Assembly: GCF_040144835.1 (NCBI RefSeq)
Contig: NZ_CP151632.1
Span: 4,154,001 to 4,218,000 of the forward strand
DNA from: Microbacterium sp. LWS13-1.2
GTDB taxonomy: Bacteria > Actinomycetota > Actinomycetes > Actinomycetales > Microbacteriaceae
DNA: 64,000 bases
Reading direction: 5' to 3'
Numbering within the stretch: the stretch's first letter is position 1; each line of letters begins with the position of its first letter. Positions 62,731-64,000 of the stretch are shown here, piece after piece. Both the position numbers and the translations under genes were made by a program. The notes under the pieces were generated by a model. The model worked only from the letters and a program-made list of their open reading frames with translations. It searched no databases and had not been told where the DNA came from.

Positions 62731-64000
62731 ATGCGCTCGACCGCTCCCTCACCCCTCGATGCGGGCATCCTCCACGACGAGCCGCTGACGCTTCCCCCCG
62801 CGTGGCGCCCGCCCGCGCGTGCGCCGCTGCCCCTCGTGGCGGCGGTCGTGCCGGTCATCGGCGCCGTGGCGCTCTGGCTGGTCACCGGCTCGGTGTTCAC
62901 GCTCTGGTTCGCGCTGCTCGGGCCGGTGATCGCGGCGGCGACCGTTCTCGATGCGCGCCGGGCAGCTCGGAAGGACGGCAGGCGCGCGTCCGCCGACGCC
63001 GCCCGCGCTCGAGACGAGGTCGCATCGGCGGTCGCCGCACGCCATGCGCATGAGCGCGCCCAGCTGTGGGGCCGGCATCCCGACGTCGCCCGCCTCGCCG
63101 CGCGCGACGACATCTGGCGGGGTGCTCGTGCCGCGTCGATCGTGGTCGGCACGGGCGAGCGCGTCAGCGTCGTGCGCGTGACCGGTGGCGACGGGGATCC
63201 GGATGCCGCAGAGCTGCGTCGTCGTGCGGCTCGGGTCGCCGGGGCGCCTGTCACCCTTCCTCTCGACGCGGGGATCGCGATCGTCGGGGGCGAAACGCTC
63301 GCCGCCGCGGTGCAGCGGTCGCTGGTGCTGCAGCTGTGCCTGATGCTGCCACCGGGCGACCTGCGCATCGTCGGCGCGCTCGGCGAGGGTCTCGACTGGA
63401 TGGAGGCGCTGCCGCACCGCGGCGCGCGGAGCGGACTGGCGGTCGCTGCGATCGCTCCGGGCGAGCTGGTGCCGGCGGATGCGGACGTCGCGATCGCCAG
63501 ATGCCGGCCCGGTGAGCCGCTGCCGCCGCGGTGCCAGGCCCTCCTGGTCGTCACCTCGCCCGGCGTCGCGCTTCTCGAGCACGCGGGTGAGGCGGTGCCG
63601 GTGGGGATCGAGGCTGTCGCGCGGGAGCAGGCGGAGGAGATCGCCCGCGACCTCACCGCCCGGGCCGAGCGCAGCCTCGGCCTGCAGCGCGACGGCGGCG
63701 AGCCGCTCGCGCTGGCGCCGCTGCTGGCAGCGGCGCCAGCGACGACGAGAGGGCTCCCCGCGGCGATCGGCGTGGCCGGCGGTCAGACCGCTGTCGTCGA
63801 CCTCGTTGCCGACGGGCCCCACGCCGTCGTCGCGGGCGTGACGGGCGCGGGCAAGAGCGAGCTGCTCATCACATGGATCCTCGCGCTGTGCGCGACGCGG
63901 ACCACCGACGAGGTGACGTTCCTGCTCGCCGACTTCAAGGGCGGCACCGCCTTCGACGGCCTCGCCGGCGTGCCCCACGTCACCGGCGTGATCACCGATC
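62731..64000 (+). CDS. EccC-like FtsK/SpoIIIE ATPase, 3' end outside the window
   Basis: An open frame from ATG 62731 to the window edge (423 codons, no stop). Two adjacent membrane segments at about 34-75 (APLPLVAAVVPVIGAVALWL, VFTLWFALLGPVIAAATVL), a cytoplasmic domain, then an FtsK-type ATPase with Walker A AGVTGAGKSELLITW and Walker B TFLLADFKGGTAFDG. The two-helix N-terminus plus this motif pattern is typical of EccC/YukB ATPases of type VII secretion. No WXG100 gene is visible here; it may lie beyond the edge. A chance alternative is another FtsK-like translocase. Confidence 0.8.
   Translation, partial: MRSTAPSPLDAGILHDEPLTLPPAWRPPARAPLPLVAAVVPVIGAVALWLVTGSVFTLWFALLGPVIAAATVLDARRAARKDGRRASADAARARDEVASAVAARHAHERAQLWGRHPDVARLAARDDIWRGARAASIVVGTGERVSVVRVTGGDGDPDAAELRRRAARVAGAPVTLPLDAGIAIVGGETLAAAVQRSLVLQLCLMLPPGDLRIVGALGEGLDWMEALPHRGARSGLAVAAIAPGELVPADADVAIARCRPGEPLPPRCQALLVVTSPGVALLEHAGEAVPVGIEAVAREQAEEIARDLTARAERSLGLQRDGGEPLALAPLLAAAPATTRGLPAAIGVAGGQTAVVDLVADGPHAVVAGVTGAGKSELLITWILALCATRTTDEVTFLLADFKGGTAFDGLAGVPHVTGVITD

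Overview
The window is high-GC actinobacterial DNA, most like a member of the Microbacteriaceae and probably Microbacterium or a close relative. The evidence is strong GC3 bias, many GTG starts, GTGA/ATGA stop-start overlaps, a DUF7882 protein, the order lysA-hom-thrC-thrB-rho-prfA, and the order prmC-sua5-wecA-atpI-atpBEFHAGDC. No rRNA and no CRISPR array were seen. The genus is inferred from gene content and gene order, not from a marker search.

Region by region: (1) 0.3-6.4 kb holds a remnant of an MscS-like gene, a SulP anion permease next to an alkylsulfatase (a likely sulfate-ester scavenging pair), a lipoprotein coupled to a CDF transporter, and two small family proteins. (2) 6.6-14.05 kb is a mobilizable element beside tRNA-Arg(CCG). 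It has a tyrosine integrase coupled to an HTH-like protein, a divergent excisionase-like gene, an AbiE toxin-antitoxin pair with a large palindromic operator, a MobF-type relaxase/helicase broken into two frames, and a serine recombinase. No coupling protein or type IV secretion genes are present, so it could at most be mobilized by a helper. (3) 14.05-22.75 kb is a looser accessory island: small membrane proteins, an ECF sigma factor with its membrane partner, two YciI paralogs, a TetR regulator, and decayed genes (nucleotidyltransferase, cupin). The right end of the integrated element was not found. (4) 22.8-35.8 kb is chromosomal core: SGNH hydrolase, transglutaminase, argS, a DUF2993 protein, lysA, hom, thrC, thrB, rho, prfA. 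(5) 35.8-43.2 kb sits between prfA and prmC, which are neighbours in many actinobacteria. It holds a DUF559/AbiEi-like gene bracketed by two copies of a ~60-nt near-perfect palindrome, a holin-like membrane protein, a large LuxR-type ATPase regulator, and the cysteine cluster cysK-cysK-cysE. (6) 43.2-53.7 kb is prmC, sua5, wecA and the complete F1Fo ATP synthase operon, closed by a long terminator hairpin. (7) 53.7-64 kb holds yaaA, GNAT, DUF4282 and proline-rich membrane proteins, an aldo/keto reductase, a heterodimeric ABC exporter with one degenerate ATP site, a PP2C phosphatase, and the start of an EccC-like FtsK/SpoIIIE ATPase that runs off the window.

The most notable items are the palindrome-bracketed DUF559 gene, the AbiE operator and the hexamer shared by the element's promoters, the split relaxase with an altered Walker A motif, the Rho N-terminus made of acidic repeats plus a Q/N-rich tract with no visible Rho_N domain, and the sulfate-ester pair. 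Function calls rest on motifs read by eye; no database search was possible.
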